Shown: piece by piece, positions 47,220-57,422 of the stretch
How positions within the stretch are numbered: the stretch's first letter is position 1
How the letters are laid out: each line of letters starts with the position of its first letter
Source of the DNA: Clostridiaceae bacterium M8S5
GTDB taxonomy: Bacteria; Bacillota; Clostridia; Tissierellales; MCWD3
Reading direction: 5' to 3'
Assembly (NCBI GenBank): GCA_029227815.1
Contig: CP118523.1
Location: forward strand, 1,798,001 to 1,862,000
Length of the DNA stretch: 64,000 nt
Translations under genes and position numbers: made by a program
Notes under the pieces: generated by a model
The model's database searches: none
What the model was told of the DNA's origin: nothing
What the model saw: the letters and a program-made list of their open reading frames with translations, nothing else

Positions 47220-47584
47220 CTCTTTATTTTTTAAATTGTGGTCACGTTAGGTACAAGTGGTTTATGGAAATTATACAGTCATTTTTATATCTATTAAGTT
47301 ATTCTACTTTATTAATTTTAATATTTTAGCTTATCTATTTTTCCTTTATCTAGCTGGCGCAGATGTTTTAAACTATTTCTAGGTATTAATGTTATCCATG
47401 AAAGCATCTTTTAGATATTAGCGGTTTCTAAGCTTAGCTAATACAATTTATTAAAAAGACTTTTTAAGAGGGGCTTAATTGACTCTAGTTTTTATATGCT
47501 TAAAAGAGTAAATTATGATATTATATTAAAGTGAGGGTTCTCACATACATCATTAATTAACCCAATTAAGAAAGGGAGAGTCAT
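47220..47584 (+). other. non-coding region upstream of polC
   Basis: About 365 bases without a gene. Three small inverted repeats are present: TATTAGC/GCTAATA (47416-47422 / 47437-47443), TTAAAAA/TTTTTAA (47451-47457 / 47461-47467) and GTGAG/CTCAC (47531-47535 / 47540-47544). A weak promoter, TTGACT at 47479-47484 with TAAAAG at 47501-47506, could serve polC. The first half is T-rich on the + strand like the preceding accessory stretch. Confidence 0.45.
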
Positions 47585-50500
47585 ATGTTATTAAGTGAAT
47601 TATTAGAGAAGCTTAACATAGCAACTAATCAGCAAATAAGTAGATTGATAATAGACAAAGTTACATTTATTAAAGAAACAAGAAAGCTAGTTATAACAGT
47701 GAAAACAGATGATATAATTGACTATCAGTTATTTGATAATATAAAGAGAGAAATATGTGGTAGTTTAAACGAATACAGCTCAGTAGAAATACAGTTAATT
47801 AATACAAAAGTATTTGGGCAGTTAAGTGATCTCATAAACAGCTCTATTGAAAATATAAAGTATTTACTTAGAAAAAATATGAATCATGCAAATGTGTGGA
47901 TAGACATGATATCATGGGAGGTAGACCATGATACGCTTAGTATAAAAATAGATAATCAATTAGCATTAGTTAATAGTAATAAAATAAAAATAAAACAAAT
48001 AATAGCAAATATGTTTGCAGATGAGTTTAATAGAGATTTAAACGTTAAAGTGATAGGAGTAAGCGAAGAGAACATAAAAGAGCATGAAGAAATACGAGCA
48101 AAAGAAGAAGAAAAACTAGTGAAAAATATAAGCATAGAAACAAATGATAATAGAGATAAAGTAAAGAAAACAGAAAATAAATCTGACAACACAAAAGATG
48201 ACAACATAATATACGGTAAAAAAACACAAGATGACTTAATCAAAATTTCAGAGATAAGTTCAGATTCAGGTAGAGTTACCATAAGAGGTGAAATATTTAG
48301 ATTAGAGTCAAGGATGTTAAAAGACAACAAAAAAAAGCTGTACATATTTGATGTAACAGATTATACAAATTCAATTACTGTAAAGGTTTTTGCAAATAAA
48401 ACTCAACAAGAAGTACTAGATGAGAAACTCAAAAAAGGTATGGGAATAATCACAACAGGGGATTCAATATATGATACATTTTCTAGGGAAATTGTATTGA
48501 TGGCAAAGCATATGAAGGTTTGTCAATTTAGTTCTAAAATCAATGACCTTGCAGATGAAAAAAGAGTAGAGCTTCATCTACATAGTAGAATGAGTGATAT
48601 GGATGGAATAACTAGCTTCAAAGACTTAGCAAAGCAGGCAAAGGATTGGGGACATAGTGCGATAGCTATAACAGACCATGGAGTTGTACAGAGTTTTCCA
48701 GAGGCATTAGACGCATCTAGAAAACTAGGATTAAAAGTACTTTATGGTATGGAAGGATATTTACTAAACGATGGTATGCCAAGTGTTATCAATACGAAAA
48801 ATCAACCAATAGGTTGTGACTATATAGTGTTTGATATAGAGACAACAGGATTATCATCAATCAACGATAGAATAACAGAAATTGGAGCAGTTAAAATATC
48901 AAACAATAAAATAGTGGATACGTATAATGTACTAGTAAATCCAGAAAAAAATATACCACTGAAAATTCAAGAATTAACAGGAATAACAAACCAAATGGTG
49001 AGCAATCAGCCTACTATAGAAAAAGTTCTACCAGATTTTTTAGAATTTGCAAAAGGAAGCGTGTTAGTAGCACATAATGCTAATTTTGACATAGGTTTTA
49101 TAAAACAAAATTGTAATAGATTAAACATAGAATTTGATTTTACTTATTTAGATACATTACAGTTAAGTAGGCTTATGTTAACAGAGCTAAAGACACATAA
49201 ACTAAATAGGCTAGCAAAACACTTCAAAGTAAGTTTAGAAAATCATCATAGAGCTTGCGATGATGCGAAAGCTACTGCAGAAATTTTCTTGAAGTTATTA
49301 GAAAAACTACAGGATGAAGACGTGAGTATGCTAGAGGATATAAATACCGTATTTAACAAAGAGATAAACTACAAAACAGGTAGAACATATCACATAATAA
49401 TCATAGCAAAGAACTATGTAGGTCTCAAAAACTTATACAAACTAGTATCAGAGTCACATATTAGCTATTTTTATAGAAAGCCTAGAATACCAAAATCTAT
49501 ATTAACTAAATATAGAGAAGGTCTGATATTAGGGACGGCTTGCGAGGCAGGAGAATTTTATAAAGCAGTATTAGAGAATAAGAGTGAAAATGAACTTAAA
49601 AAATTGATGGATTTTTATGATTTTTTAGAGATACAACCAGTTGGAAATAATGATTTTATGATAAGGCAGGGCTTAGTAAAAGATAAAAAAGAACTTCAAG
49701 ATATAAACAAGAAGATATATGACTTAGGAAAGAAATATAAGAAGCTAGTAGTAGCAACAGGAGACGTTCATTTTTTAGAAAAAAAGGATGAGATTTTTAG
49801 ACGTATACTGATGAGCGGAAAAGGCTTTGATGACAGTGATAATCAACCACCTTTATACTTTAAAACAACAGACGAGATGTTAAAAGAATTTGAATATCTA
49901 GGCAAAGATGAATCTCATGAAGTAGTAGTAAAAAATACAAATCTTATAGCGGATATGGTAGAGGAGATATTGCCAATACCAGATGGAACATTTCCACCGA
50001 TACTTGATGGATCAGATGATGAACTATTTAATATAACAAACAACAAAACCAAAGAAATATATGGAGAGCAGTTACCAGAACTAGTTAAAAAGAGACTGGA
50101 TAGAGAACTAAATTCAATAATACAAAATGGTTATGCAGTGTTATATATTATATCGCAAAAGTTAGTAAAAAAATCACTAGATGATGGATACCTAGTTGGA
50201 TCAAGAGGGTCAGTAGGTTCATCATTCGTAGCAACTATGAGTGGCATAACAGAGGTTAATCCATTACCTCCACACTATGTATGCCCGAAATGCAAGAACA
50301 GTGAATTCATTGAAGATGGAAGCTATTCAAGTGGAGTAGATATGCCAGACAAAAACTGCCCTAACTGTGGCACTCAGTATATAAAAGATGGTCATGACAT
50401 ACCATTTGAGACATTTCTTGGTTTTGAGGGAGATAAAGAGCCTGATATAGACCTAAACTTTGCAGGAGAGTATCAACCAACAGCACATCACTATGTAGAG

Positions 50501-51868
50501 GAGTTGTTTGGAGAAGGACATGTTTATAGAGCAGGGACGATAGGAACAATAGCAGAAAAGACAGCATATGGATTTGTAAAAAAATACTTTAGCGAAAGAG
50601 ATATGATAATAAACAATGCTGAGACAAATAGGCTTACATTAGGGTGTACAGGAGTAAAAAGAACAACAGGACAGCATCCTGGAGGAGTAATGGTTGTACC
50701 AAGAGATAAAGATGTACATGATTTTTCACCAATACAATATCCTGCAAATGATAAAAAATCGGGAGTAATAACTATGCATTTTGATTATCATTCAATAAGT
50801 GGTAGGATACTAAAGCTCGATATACTAGGACATGATACACCATCTATAATCAGGATGCTTGAAGATTTAACAGGAGAGAATGCACAAAATATATCGTTAG
50901 ATGATAAAGCTACAATGTCAATATTTACATCAACAGATGTGCTTGGGATAACAGAAGATGATATAAACTGTAAAGTAGGGACATTTGGAATACCTGAGTT
51001 CGGTACAAAGTTTGTAAGACAGATGTTACTAGATACGATGCCAACAACATTTGATGAGTTAGTTCGAATAAGTGGATTATCTCATGGAACAGATGTGTGG
51101 CTAAACAATGGGCAAGAGTTAGTAAGAGCAGGGACAACTACATTAAAAAGTGTTATAGCTACAAGAGATGATATTATGACATATCTAATATATAATGGAC
51201 TAGAAAAAAAGAGGGCATTTACCATTATGGAGAAAGTAAGAAAAGGTAAAGGGCTTACAGAAGATGATGAAAACTATATGAATGAAATGGAAATACCACA
51301 GTGGTATATAGAGTCATGTAAAAAAATCAAATACATGTTCCCTAAAGCACATGCAGTAGCGTACGTTATGATGTCGTTTAGGATAGCGTATTTTAAGGTT
51401 CATCACCCAGAAGCTTTTTATGCAACCTATTTTACAACTAAGGCAGTAGATTTTGATGCTCACTTGATAGTACAAGGTATAGAAGTAGTTAGAGACACAA
51501 TTTCGCAGCTTGAGGAAATGGGAAACTCTAAAACAGCAAAAGAAAAGAATCTACTTACAGTATTAGAGGTAGCACTAGAGATGTATGCAAGAGGGTATAA
51601 ACTAAAGAGAGTGGATTTATACAAATCAGATAGTGATAAATTCTTGTTAATAGACGGGTTTATAGTACCTCCACTGAAATCGCTTCAAGGTGTGGGAGAA
51701 AACGCAGCAAGAAACATAGTAAAAGAAAGACAAAAGGGAGAATTTATATCAATAGAAGATTTAATGAATAGAGCCAAGGTAAACAAGACATCTATAGAAG
51801 CATTAAGGCAGCATGGATGCTTAGAAGGAATGCACGAAAAGAATCAGTTAAGTCTTTTTAATTTTTAA
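47585..51868 (+). CDS. polC: DNA polymerase III alpha subunit, PolC type
   Basis: Main replicative polymerase of low-GC Gram-positives, with built-in proofreading; 1427 residues. In order: an N-terminal domain with a Lys/Glu-rich linker (about 155-205), an OB fold (about 225-315), the PHP domain (VELHLHSRMSD near 328) interrupted by the 3'-5' exonuclease (IVFDIETTGL near 415, HNANFDIGF, HHRACDDAKAT), then the polymerase core with GSRGSVGSSF near 872, a four-Cys zinc site (CPKCKN...CPNCG) and PDIDLNF near 953. The helix-hairpin-helix LQGVGENAARNIV lies near the C-terminus. The ATG follows AAAGGGAGAG. Confidence 0.99.
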   Translation: MLLSELLEKLNIATNQQISRLIIDKVTFIKETRKLVITVKTDDIIDYQLFDNIKREICGSLNEYSSVEIQLINTKVFGQLSDLINSSIENIKYLLRKNMNHANVWIDMISWEVDHDTLSIKIDNQLALVNSNKIKIKQIIANMFADEFNRDLNVKVIGVSEENIKEHEEIRAKEEEKLVKNISIETNDNRDKVKKTENKSDNTKDDNIIYGKKTQDDLIKISEISSDSGRVTIRGEIFRLESRMLKDNKKKLYIFDVTDYTNSITVKVFANKTQQEVLDEKLKKGMGIITTGDSIYDTFSREIVLMAKHMKVCQFSSKINDLADEKRVELHLHSRMSDMDGITSFKDLAKQAKDWGHSAIAITDHGVVQSFPEALDASRKLGLKVLYGMEGYLLNDGMPSVINTKNQPIGCDYIVFDIETTGLSSINDRITEIGAVKISNNKIVDTYNVLVNPEKNIPLKIQELTGITNQMVSNQPTIEKVLPDFLEFAKGSVLVAHNANFDIGFIKQNCNRLNIEFDFTYLDTLQLSRLMLTELKTHKLNRLAKHFKVSLENHHRACDDAKATAEIFLKLLEKLQDEDVSMLEDINTVFNKEINYKTGRTYHIIIIAKNYVGLKNLYKLVSESHISYFYRKPRIPKSILTKYREGLILGTACEAGEFYKAVLENKSENELKKLMDFYDFLEIQPVGNNDFMIRQGLVKDKKELQDINKKIYDLGKKYKKLVVATGDVHFLEKKDEIFRRILMSGKGFDDSDNQPPLYFKTTDEMLKEFEYLGKDESHEVVVKNTNLIADMVEEILPIPDGTFPPILDGSDDELFNITNNKTKEIYGEQLPELVKKRLDRELNSIIQNGYAVLYIISQKLVKKSLDDGYLVGSRGSVGSSFVATMSGITEVNPLPPHYVCPKCKNSEFIEDGSYSSGVDMPDKNCPNCGTQYIKDGHDIPFETFLGFEGDKEPDIDLNFAGEYQPTAHHYVEELFGEGHVYRAGTIGTIAEKTAYGFVKKYFSERDMIINNAETNRLTLGCTGVKRTTGQHPGGVMVVPRDKDVHDFSPIQYPANDKKSGVITMHFDYHSISGRILKLDILGHDTPSIIRMLEDLTGENAQNISLDDKATMSIFTSTDVLGITEDDINCKVGTFGIPEFGTKFVRQMLLDTMPTTFDELVRISGLSHGTDVWLNNGQELVRAGTTTLKSVIATRDDIMTYLIYNGLEKKRAFTIMEKVRKGKGLTEDDENYMNEMEIPQWYIESCKKIKYMFPKAHAVAYVMMSFRIAYFKVHHPEAFYATYFTTKAVDFDAHLIVQGIEVVRDTISQLEEMGNSKTAKEKNLLTVLEVALEMYARGYKLKRVDLYKSDSDKFLLIDGFIVPPLKSLQGVGENAARNIVKERQKGEFISIEDLMNRAKVNKTSIEALRQHGCLEGMHEKNQLSLFNF

Positions 51869-51954
51869 CCTACAAATTAACCATATAAACCAAAATGCCA
51901 TAATATATATAAGGAAGCTTGTATAATAATTGATAATAGATGGTGGTGTATGTA

Positions 51955-52521
51955 ATGGAAGAGAATAGATGTGGTTGTAGTTGCTTAAGACCTAAGCTTG
52001 TTACAAGAGTAGGAGAAGGTTATGCACAAAGTAAAAAATGTGATTATTATTATGGAGTATCAGAAAGAGTTGAGTTTGGTAAAGACTTATACTCGGCAAT
52101 AGTTCTATATAACCCTAAGAAATCACGTAAAAATTTATTCTTGAATAAGCTAAGCTGTGCCAATTATTCATCAACCGCTATTAGTGTAGAAGTTTATGTT
52201 ATGGCAAAAGTAGAAGGGGATCTTGAAAAATCACACAATATAGCCCTAGGAAATACAGGATGCTGTAAATGCAATAAAAATAAAGGCAAAATATTGTATG
52301 GTAATGATATAAAACTAACCGAAGGGGTTAAGGTTTATTCCAGAAGTATAAAACCTTTTGCAACATCAGATGGTTTTCCTAATGGATCAATTATCTTAGC
52401 ACCGGGAACATGTAGACTATATTTATTAAAGACAATCTGCCATGCAGAAAGTGCTATTAGCGATATATCATTTGCTTGGTGGGAAGAAAGTGTTCACTGC
52501 TGCCCACGAAAAGATGATTAA
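51955..52521 (+). CDS. Cys-rich protein resembling DUF6143
   Basis: A 188-residue protein of unknown function with 12 Cys, several in CGCSC, CCKC and CC clusters. The layout (an LYNPKKSRKNLFLN segment, a later GSIILAPGTCRLYLL and a closing ISFAWWEE) resembles the DUF6143 family I remember from Bacillus and Clostridium. There is no signal peptide. GGTGGTG at 51942-51948 fits the ATG at 51955. It lies between polC and rimP, where Bacillus has no gene. A TATAAT at 51922-51927 without a -35 may be its promoter. Confidence 0.6.
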   Translation: MEENRCGCSCLRPKLVTRVGEGYAQSKKCDYYYGVSERVEFGKDLYSAIVLYNPKKSRKNLFLNKLSCANYSSTAISVEVYVMAKVEGDLEKSHNIALGNTGCCKCNKNKGKILYGNDIKLTEGVKVYSRSIKPFATSDGFPNGSIILAPGTCRLYLLKTICHAESAISDISFAWWEESVHCCPRKDD

Positions 52522-52574
52522 AAATTAATGTAAAGGGATAATATAATAAATATCAGTATATTTTTATTATAAAT

Positions 52575-52603
52575 TTGATTTTCCTAACAGATTATGATAC
52601 AAT
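52575..52603 (+). promoter_or_regulatory. SigA-type promoter for the rimP-nusA-infB operon
   Basis: TTGATT at 52575-52580, 17 bases, then TACAAT at 52598-52603, with TG at 52595-52596 giving an extended -10. It leaves a leader of roughly 160 bases before rimP. Confidence 0.85.
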
Positions 52604-52634
52604 ATGTATTAGTGAGCATAAGAAGTTGAGAAGA

Positions 52635-52668
52635 AAGGAGTGGGGCTAACCTACTCCTTAATTTTATA
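52635..52668 (+). terminator. terminator-like hairpin inside the rimP leader
   Basis: AAGGAGTGGG (52635-52644) pairs with CCTACTCCTT (52650-52659), a 10-bp stem with one G-T wobble and a five-base loop, then AATTTTAT. It stands between the promoter and rimP, so it could act as an attenuator. A second hairpin (AGAAG/CTTCT, about 52692-52716) follows. Confidence 0.5.
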
Positions 52669-52770
52669 AGTTAATCAAGACTTTATTTATAGAAGAACTT
52701 AACAATCTTCTATGAATAACACTGATCTTAAGAGAAAAAAATAAATACAATACACATGGAGGTGAAGTAA

Positions 52771-53235
52771 ATGAAAAAACATGACATAATACAGTTAGTA
52801 AAAGATTTAGTCATAAATATATTAGAGGGCACAGAATTTTTTCTAGTAGATGTTGATTTTGTCAAAGAAGGAGCATATACATATCTTAGAGTATTTGTAG
52901 ACAAACCCGGTGGTATTAATATTGACGAGTGTGAGCAAATTAGCAAAAAGCTAAGTGGTGAGCTTGATGAAAAAGACCCTATAGACATAAATTATTTCTT
53001 AGAAGTATCTTCCCCGGGAATAGATAGACCATTTAAAACAGACGAGGACTTCCAGAAAAATTTAGAGGAATATGTTGAGGTAAGTTTGTATAAATCTATA
53101 AATGGTAGTAAAAAATTGGTAGGTAAATTATTAAAATTTGATGCTAACACAGTTACAATACAGGAAGATGATAGTGAGCCTTTAGAGTTACAAAGGGATC
53201 AGATATCAAAAATAAATTTAGCAATATTTATATAA
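52771..53235 (+). CDS. rimP: ribosome maturation factor RimP
   Basis: 30S assembly factor, 154 residues. It has the family core FFLVDVDFVKEG, LRVFVDKPGGINIDECEQIS and LEVSSPGIDRPFKTDEDF. GGAGGTGAA precedes the ATG. It heads the usual rimP-nusA-ylxR-ylxQ-infB cluster. Confidence 0.97.
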   Translation: MKKHDIIQLVKDLVINILEGTEFFLVDVDFVKEGAYTYLRVFVDKPGGINIDECEQISKKLSGELDEKDPIDINYFLEVSSPGIDRPFKTDEDFQKNLEEYVEVSLYKSINGSKKLVGKLLKFDANTVTIQEDDSEPLELQRDQISKINLAIFI

Positions 53236-53253
53236 TGGGGAGGTAAATTTAAA

Positions 53254-54336
53254 ATGAGAGCTGAGTTTATTCAGGCTTTAGATGAAATTGAAAAGCAGAA
53301 GGGTATAGCTAAAGAGATACTTATTAGCGCTATAGAAGCAGCATTAATAACAGCATATAAAAGAAACTTTGGATCATCTAGCAATGTTGAAGTTATAATA
53401 AATAATGAAACAGGAGATGTAAAAGTTTACGCAAAAAAAATAGTAGTAGAAGAGGTTGAAGATGAATTATTAGAAATATCATTAAAAAACGCAAAAGAGA
53501 TAGATAGTGTGTATGAATTAGAAGATGTAGTTAATGTAGAGGTAACTCCAAGAAATTTTGGTAGAATAGCAGCACAAACAGCTAAGCAAGTAGTAGTTCA
53601 AAGAATTAGAGAAGCAGAAAGAGAAATAATCTATGATTATTTTATTAACAAAGAAACAGAAATCATTACAGGTACAGTTCAAAGAATTAACAAGAACAAT
53701 GTAATGATAAATCTAGGCAAAATAGAAGGAGTATTGCTTCCAAGTGAACAGATTAGAAATGATGTTTATAAACAAGGAGATAGGGTAAAAGCATACGTAT
53801 TAGAAGTAAAAAAGACAACAAAAGGTCCTCAAATCCTTCTTTCTAGAACACATCCTGGTTTTGTAAGAAGATTATTTGAACTAGAAGTCCCAGAGATACA
53901 CGAAGGAATAGTAGATATATATAGCATATCTAGAGAAGCAGGTTCAAGAACAAAGATAGCAGTATATTCAAACGATGAAACAGTTGATTCAGTTGGAGCT
54001 TGTGTAGGACATAAAGGACTAAGAGTAAAATCAATAGTTGACGAATTAAGAGGAGAAAAAATTGATATAATAACTTGGAGTAAAGATATAAAAGAGTTTA
54101 TAACAAATAGTTTATCTCCAGCAAAAGTAGTAAGCGTAAAAATAGTGGATGAAAAAGAAAAATCAGCATCAGTAGTAGTTCCTGACTATCAGCTTTCACT
54201 AGCAATAGGTAAAGAAGGTCAAAATGCTAGACTAGCAGCAAAACTAACAGGATGGAAGATTGATATAAAGAGTGAAAGCCAAGCAAGAGAAAATATAGGT
54301 GAAAGTATTATAGAAGATATAGAAGTAACGGAGTGA
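53254..54336 (+). CDS. nusA: transcription termination/antitermination protein NusA
   Basis: RNA polymerase pausing and termination factor, 360 residues. An N-terminal polymerase-binding domain is followed by an S1 domain (about 130-200, GTVQRINKNNVMINLGKIEG) and two KH domains (SVGACVGHKGLRVKSIVDEL; LAIGKEGQNARLAAKLTGW). As in Bacillus it lacks the C-terminal acidic repeats of E. coli NusA. AGGTAAATTTAAA separates a GGGGAGG site from the ATG. Confidence 0.98.
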   Translation: MRAEFIQALDEIEKQKGIAKEILISAIEAALITAYKRNFGSSSNVEVIINNETGDVKVYAKKIVVEEVEDELLEISLKNAKEIDSVYELEDVVNVEVTPRNFGRIAAQTAKQVVVQRIREAEREIIYDYFINKETEIITGTVQRINKNNVMINLGKIEGVLLPSEQIRNDVYKQGDRVKAYVLEVKKTTKGPQILLSRTHPGFVRRLFELEVPEIHEGIVDIYSISREAGSRTKIAVYSNDETVDSVGACVGHKGLRVKSIVDELRGEKIDIITWSKDIKEFITNSLSPAKVVSVKIVDEKEKSASVVVPDYQLSLAIGKEGQNARLAAKLTGWKIDIKSESQARENIGESIIEDIEVTE

Positions 54337-54341
54337 TGCAT

Positions 54342-54608
54342 GTGAAAAATAGAAAAGTACCACTAAGAAAATGCGTTATATGTGGAGAAAGAAAAGATAA
54401 AAGAGATTTAATAAGAGTAGTCAAAAATAAAGAAAACGAAGTATTTATAGATCTGACAGGGAAAGCTAATGGTAGAGGAGCTTATATTTGCAGAAATAAA
54501 GAATGCTTAGAAAAAGAAATAAAATCAAAAAGGCTAAAAAACAACTTAGGCTCGAATATTTCTGAGGAGACGTATGAAGAGCTAAGAAGGGAAATAGATA
54601 ATGAATAA
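54342..54608 (+). CDS. rnpM: YlxR family RNA-binding protein (RnpM)
   Basis: Small basic protein of 88 residues. It shows the family signature VPLRKCVICGERKDKRDLIR, DLTGKANGRGAYIC and a Cys near the end. B. subtilis YlxR was recently shown to bind RNase P RNA and renamed RnpM. GGAGTGA at 54330-54336 fits a GTG at 54342; earlier in-frame GTG/ATG codons lie on the ribosome site. It overlaps ylxQ by eight bases. Confidence 0.9.
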   Translation: MKNRKVPLRKCVICGERKDKRDLIRVVKNKENEVFIDLTGKANGRGAYICRNKECLEKEIKSKRLKNNLGSNISEETYEELRREIDNE

Positions 54609-54897
54609 CAAATTCTACTCAATGCTAGGAATAGGTAAAAAAGCAGGATATTTGAAAGCTGGCGAGACACCAAGTGTAGACGCAATAAAGAAAAGAAAAG
54701 GCTATATGTTAATAATAGCAGAAGATGCATCCGATAATACAAAAAGCAAATTCATAAAGCTTTCTAAAAAGTACGATATAGAGCATCATATCATCGGCAG
54801 CAAAGAATTACTAGGCCATAGCATTGGTAAAGATTTAATATCAACTATAGTTGTATGTAATGAGCAATACTCAAACGCTCTAAAAAAGCTACTATAG
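54601..54897 (+). CDS. ylxQ: L7Ae-family kink-turn binding protein YlxQ
   Basis: 98-residue protein of the L7Ae/L30e fold. The sequence has GIGKKAGYLKAGETPSVDAI near the start, LIIAEDASDNTKSKF and HSIGKDLISTIVV. Relatives bind kink-turns in RNA; the cellular target is not settled. It starts inside the end of the upstream gene (overlap), suggesting coupling. Confidence 0.9.
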   Translation: MNNKFYSMLGIGKKAGYLKAGETPSVDAIKKRKGYMLIIAEDASDNTKSKFIKLSKKYDIEHHIIGSKELLGHSIGKDLISTIVVCNEQYSNALKKLL

Positions 54898-54907
54898 TAC
54901 AGGCATA

Positions 54908-54932
54908 AATTATCCTAAAGATTAGGATAATT
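54908..54932 (+). other. perfect hairpin before infB
   Basis: AATTATCCTAA (54908-54918) and TTAGGATAATT (54922-54932) form a perfect 11-bp stem with a three-base loop. No T-tract follows, so it is more likely a processing or stability element than a terminator. infB begins 30 bases later. Confidence 0.55.
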
Positions 54933-54962
54933 CCTTAAAAATTTAGGGGGTGGAACAGATAT

Positions 54963-57005
54963 ATGACCAAAAAAAGAATATATCAAATAGCGAAAGAATT
55001 AGATATAAGTAGTAAAGAGTTAATCAAAAACTTAAAAGATATGGATGTCGAAGTTAATAATCATATGAGCACAGTAGATGATGAGACATTAGAGATTATA
55101 CATCAATTATTTACAGAACAAGAATCGGCAGTAGAAGAGGAGACGAAAACAATAGATAAAAAAGAGAATACAAAAAACAAAAAAGAAGAGAAAAAAGCAC
55201 CAAAAAAAGAAACTAAAAAAGAAAACAAAAGAGAAACAGTAAAAGAAGAGAAGAAAGAAAATGAAATAGAAATGGGCGATACAATAATAGTAAAAGACTT
55301 TGCCGAGCTATTAAACATTAGCCCAACACAACTAATAGGTAAATTAATGGCACTAGGAGTAATGGCTAGTGTTAATCAAGATATAGATTTTGATACAGCA
55401 TCAATAATAGGAGAAGAGTACGGATTTAGCATAGTACAAACTCAGGAAGACGAAGAGGAACTAAACGAGTTAGACTTTGAAGATGATGAGAAGGATCTAA
55501 AACCAAGACCACCAGTAGTGACAGTAATGGGTCACGTTGACCATGGTAAAACATCTTTATTAGATTATATTAGAAGTTCACATATAGCTAACAAAGAAGC
55601 AGGTGGAATTACACAGCACATAGGAGCTTCAACAGTTAGAATCAACGGTAAGAAAATAGTATTTTTAGATACTCCAGGGCATGAGGCTTTTACGTCTATG
55701 AGAGCCAGAGGAGCACAAATTACAGATATAGCAATACTAGTAGTAGCTGCAGACGACGGAGTAATGCCACAGACAATTGAGGCAATAAACCATGCAAAAG
55801 CAGCAGGAGTACCAATAATAGTAGCAATAAACAAAATAGACAAAGAAGGCGCGAATCCAGATAGAGTAATACAAGAGCTAGCAGAGCAAGGATTAGTATC
55901 AGAAGACTGGGGTGGAGATACAATAATGGTTCCAGTTTCAGCTTTAAAGGGTCAGGGAGTAGAAGAACTCTTAGAGATGATTACACTAGTAGCAGAGATG
56001 CTAGAGTTAAAAGCAAATCCAAATAGAAGAGCAGTAGGAACAGTAATAGAGGCAGAGCTTCACAAAGGAAAAGGATCGCTAGCGACAGTACTAATACAAA
56101 AGGGAACACTTAGAGTATCAGATGCTTTTGTAGCAGGGGCTGCTAGTGGTAAAATAAGAGCAATGCTAGACGAAAAAGGTAAAAAAGTAAAAAAAGCAGG
56201 ACCGTCAACAGCAGTAGAGATTATGGGTCTTTCAGAAGTTCCAGATGCAGGAGAAATTTTTTATGTAGTAGATGATGAAAAAATAGCAAGAAACATAGCA
56301 GAAAAGAGAAAACAAAAATTAAGAGATGAAAGAAATAAATCTAGACAAGTAGTTTCATTAGATGATTTATTTACTCAAATACAATCAGGTCAGATAAAAG
56401 ACTTGAACATAATCTTAAAAGCAGATGTAAAAGGTTCAATAGAAGCAGTGAGACAATCACTAGAAAAATTAAGCAATGAAGAAGTAAAAGTTAGAATAAT
56501 CCATGGTGGAGTTGGAGCAATAACAGAAAGTGATATAATGCTTGCAACAGCTTCAAATGCGATAGTAATAGGCTTCAACGTAAGACCTACGATATCAGCT
56601 ATGAGTGTAGCTAAGACAGAAGAAGTAGATGTTAGAACATATAGAATAATTTATAAAGCAATAGAAGATATACAAGATGCCATAACTGGTATGCTAGAGC
56701 CAGAATTTAAAGAAGTTGCAATAGGTAGAGCAGAGATAAGAGCTACATTTAAAGTTCCAAACATCGGATTAATAGCGGGTGTTTACGTAATAGATGGTAA
56801 AATTACTAGAAATGCTAACCTAAGATTACTAAGAGATAATATAGTAATACATGAAGGCGAAATAGGATCATTAAAGAGATTCAAAGATGATGTGAAAGAA
56901 CTTGCAACAGGCTATGAAGGTGGAATAGGCATCAAAAACTTTAATGACGTTAAAGAAGGCGATGTAATAGAGGCTTTTGTAATAGAAGAAATTAAAAGAA
57001 AATAA
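54963..57005 (+). CDS. infB: translation initiation factor IF-2
   Basis: GTPase that places initiator tRNA on the 30S subunit; 680 residues. An IF2-N domain opens the protein ([19 protein letters not shown]). A Lys/Glu-rich linker follows (about 55-90). The G domain starts near 185: [41 protein letters not shown]. Domains II-IV, including the C-terminal fMet-tRNA-binding barrel, follow. The ATG follows a GGGGGTGG site. Confidence 0.98.
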   Translation: MTKKRIYQIAKELDISSKELIKNLKDMDVEVNNHMSTVDDETLEIIHQLFTEQESAVEEETKTIDKKENTKNKKEEKKAPKKETKKENKRETVKEEKKENEIEMGDTIIVKDFAELLNISPTQLIGKLMALGVMASVNQDIDFDTASIIGEEYGFSIVQTQEDEEELNELDFEDDEKDLKPRPPVVTVMGHVDHGKTSLLDYIRSSHIANKEAGGITQHIGASTVRINGKKIVFLDTPGHEAFTSMRARGAQITDIAILVVAADDGVMPQTIEAINHAKAAGVPIIVAINKIDKEGANPDRVIQELAEQGLVSEDWGGDTIMVPVSALKGQGVEELLEMITLVAEMLELKANPNRRAVGTVIEAELHKGKGSLATVLIQKGTLRVSDAFVAGAASGKIRAMLDEKGKKVKKAGPSTAVEIMGLSEVPDAGEIFYVVDDEKIARNIAEKRKQKLRDERNKSRQVVSLDDLFTQIQSGQIKDLNIILKADVKGSIEAVRQSLEKLSNEEVKVRIIHGGVGAITESDIMLATASNAIVIGFNVRPTISAMSVAKTEEVDVRTYRIIYKAIEDIQDAITGMLEPEFKEVAIGRAEIRATFKVPNIGLIAGVYVIDGKITRNANLRLLRDNIVIHEGEIGSLKRFKDDVKELATGYEGGIGIKNFNDVKEGDVIEAFVIEEIKRK

Positions 57006-57044
57006 TGTTTATAGTAAACACAGTTGAAAGAGGTGAACTTGTAT

Positions 57045-57422
57045 ATGAGTTCAAATAGTAGATTAGGAAGAATCTCAGAAGAGATTAAGAAGATAATAAG
57101 CACCTTAATTAGAACACAGCTCAAAGACCCTAGAATAGCACCAATGACAAGTATAGTAGAAGTATCAGTAACTAGAGATATGAGATATGCCAAAGTGTAT
57201 GTGTCAGTCTTTGGGAGTGAAAAAGAGAGAAAGCATACAATAGAAGCACTAAAAAAAGCATCAGGCTTTATGAGAAGAGAAATAGGGAAAAAAATCAAAC
57301 TTAAATATATACCAGAAATTGAAATACATTTAGATAAATCTATAGAAAATGGTATATACATGAACCAATTAATAGAAAAAGTTAAAAAGCAAGAAAGCAA
57401 AAAAAATGATGAAGATGTTTAA
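57045..57422 (+). CDS. rbfA: ribosome-binding factor A
   Basis: Cold-shock 30S maturation factor. It has 125 residues and the pattern [41 protein letters not shown] and a late ELRYIPEI-like [20 protein letters not shown] at 57029-57036 selects the ATG at 57045. The 3' end overlaps the next gene by 17 bases. Confidence 0.96.
   Translation: MSSNSRLGRISEEIKKIISTLIRTQLKDPRIAPMTSIVEVSVTRDMRYAKVYVSVFGSEKERKHTIEALKKASGFMRREIGKKIKLKYIPEIEIHLDKSIENGIYMNQLIEKVKKQESKKNDEDV

Noticed and set aside
47531..47563. GTGAG/CTCAC hairpin competing with GGGTT/AACCC before polC, as a switch.
   Set aside because: Stems of five bases in a short leader are weak evidence. Noted only as part of the non-coding region.
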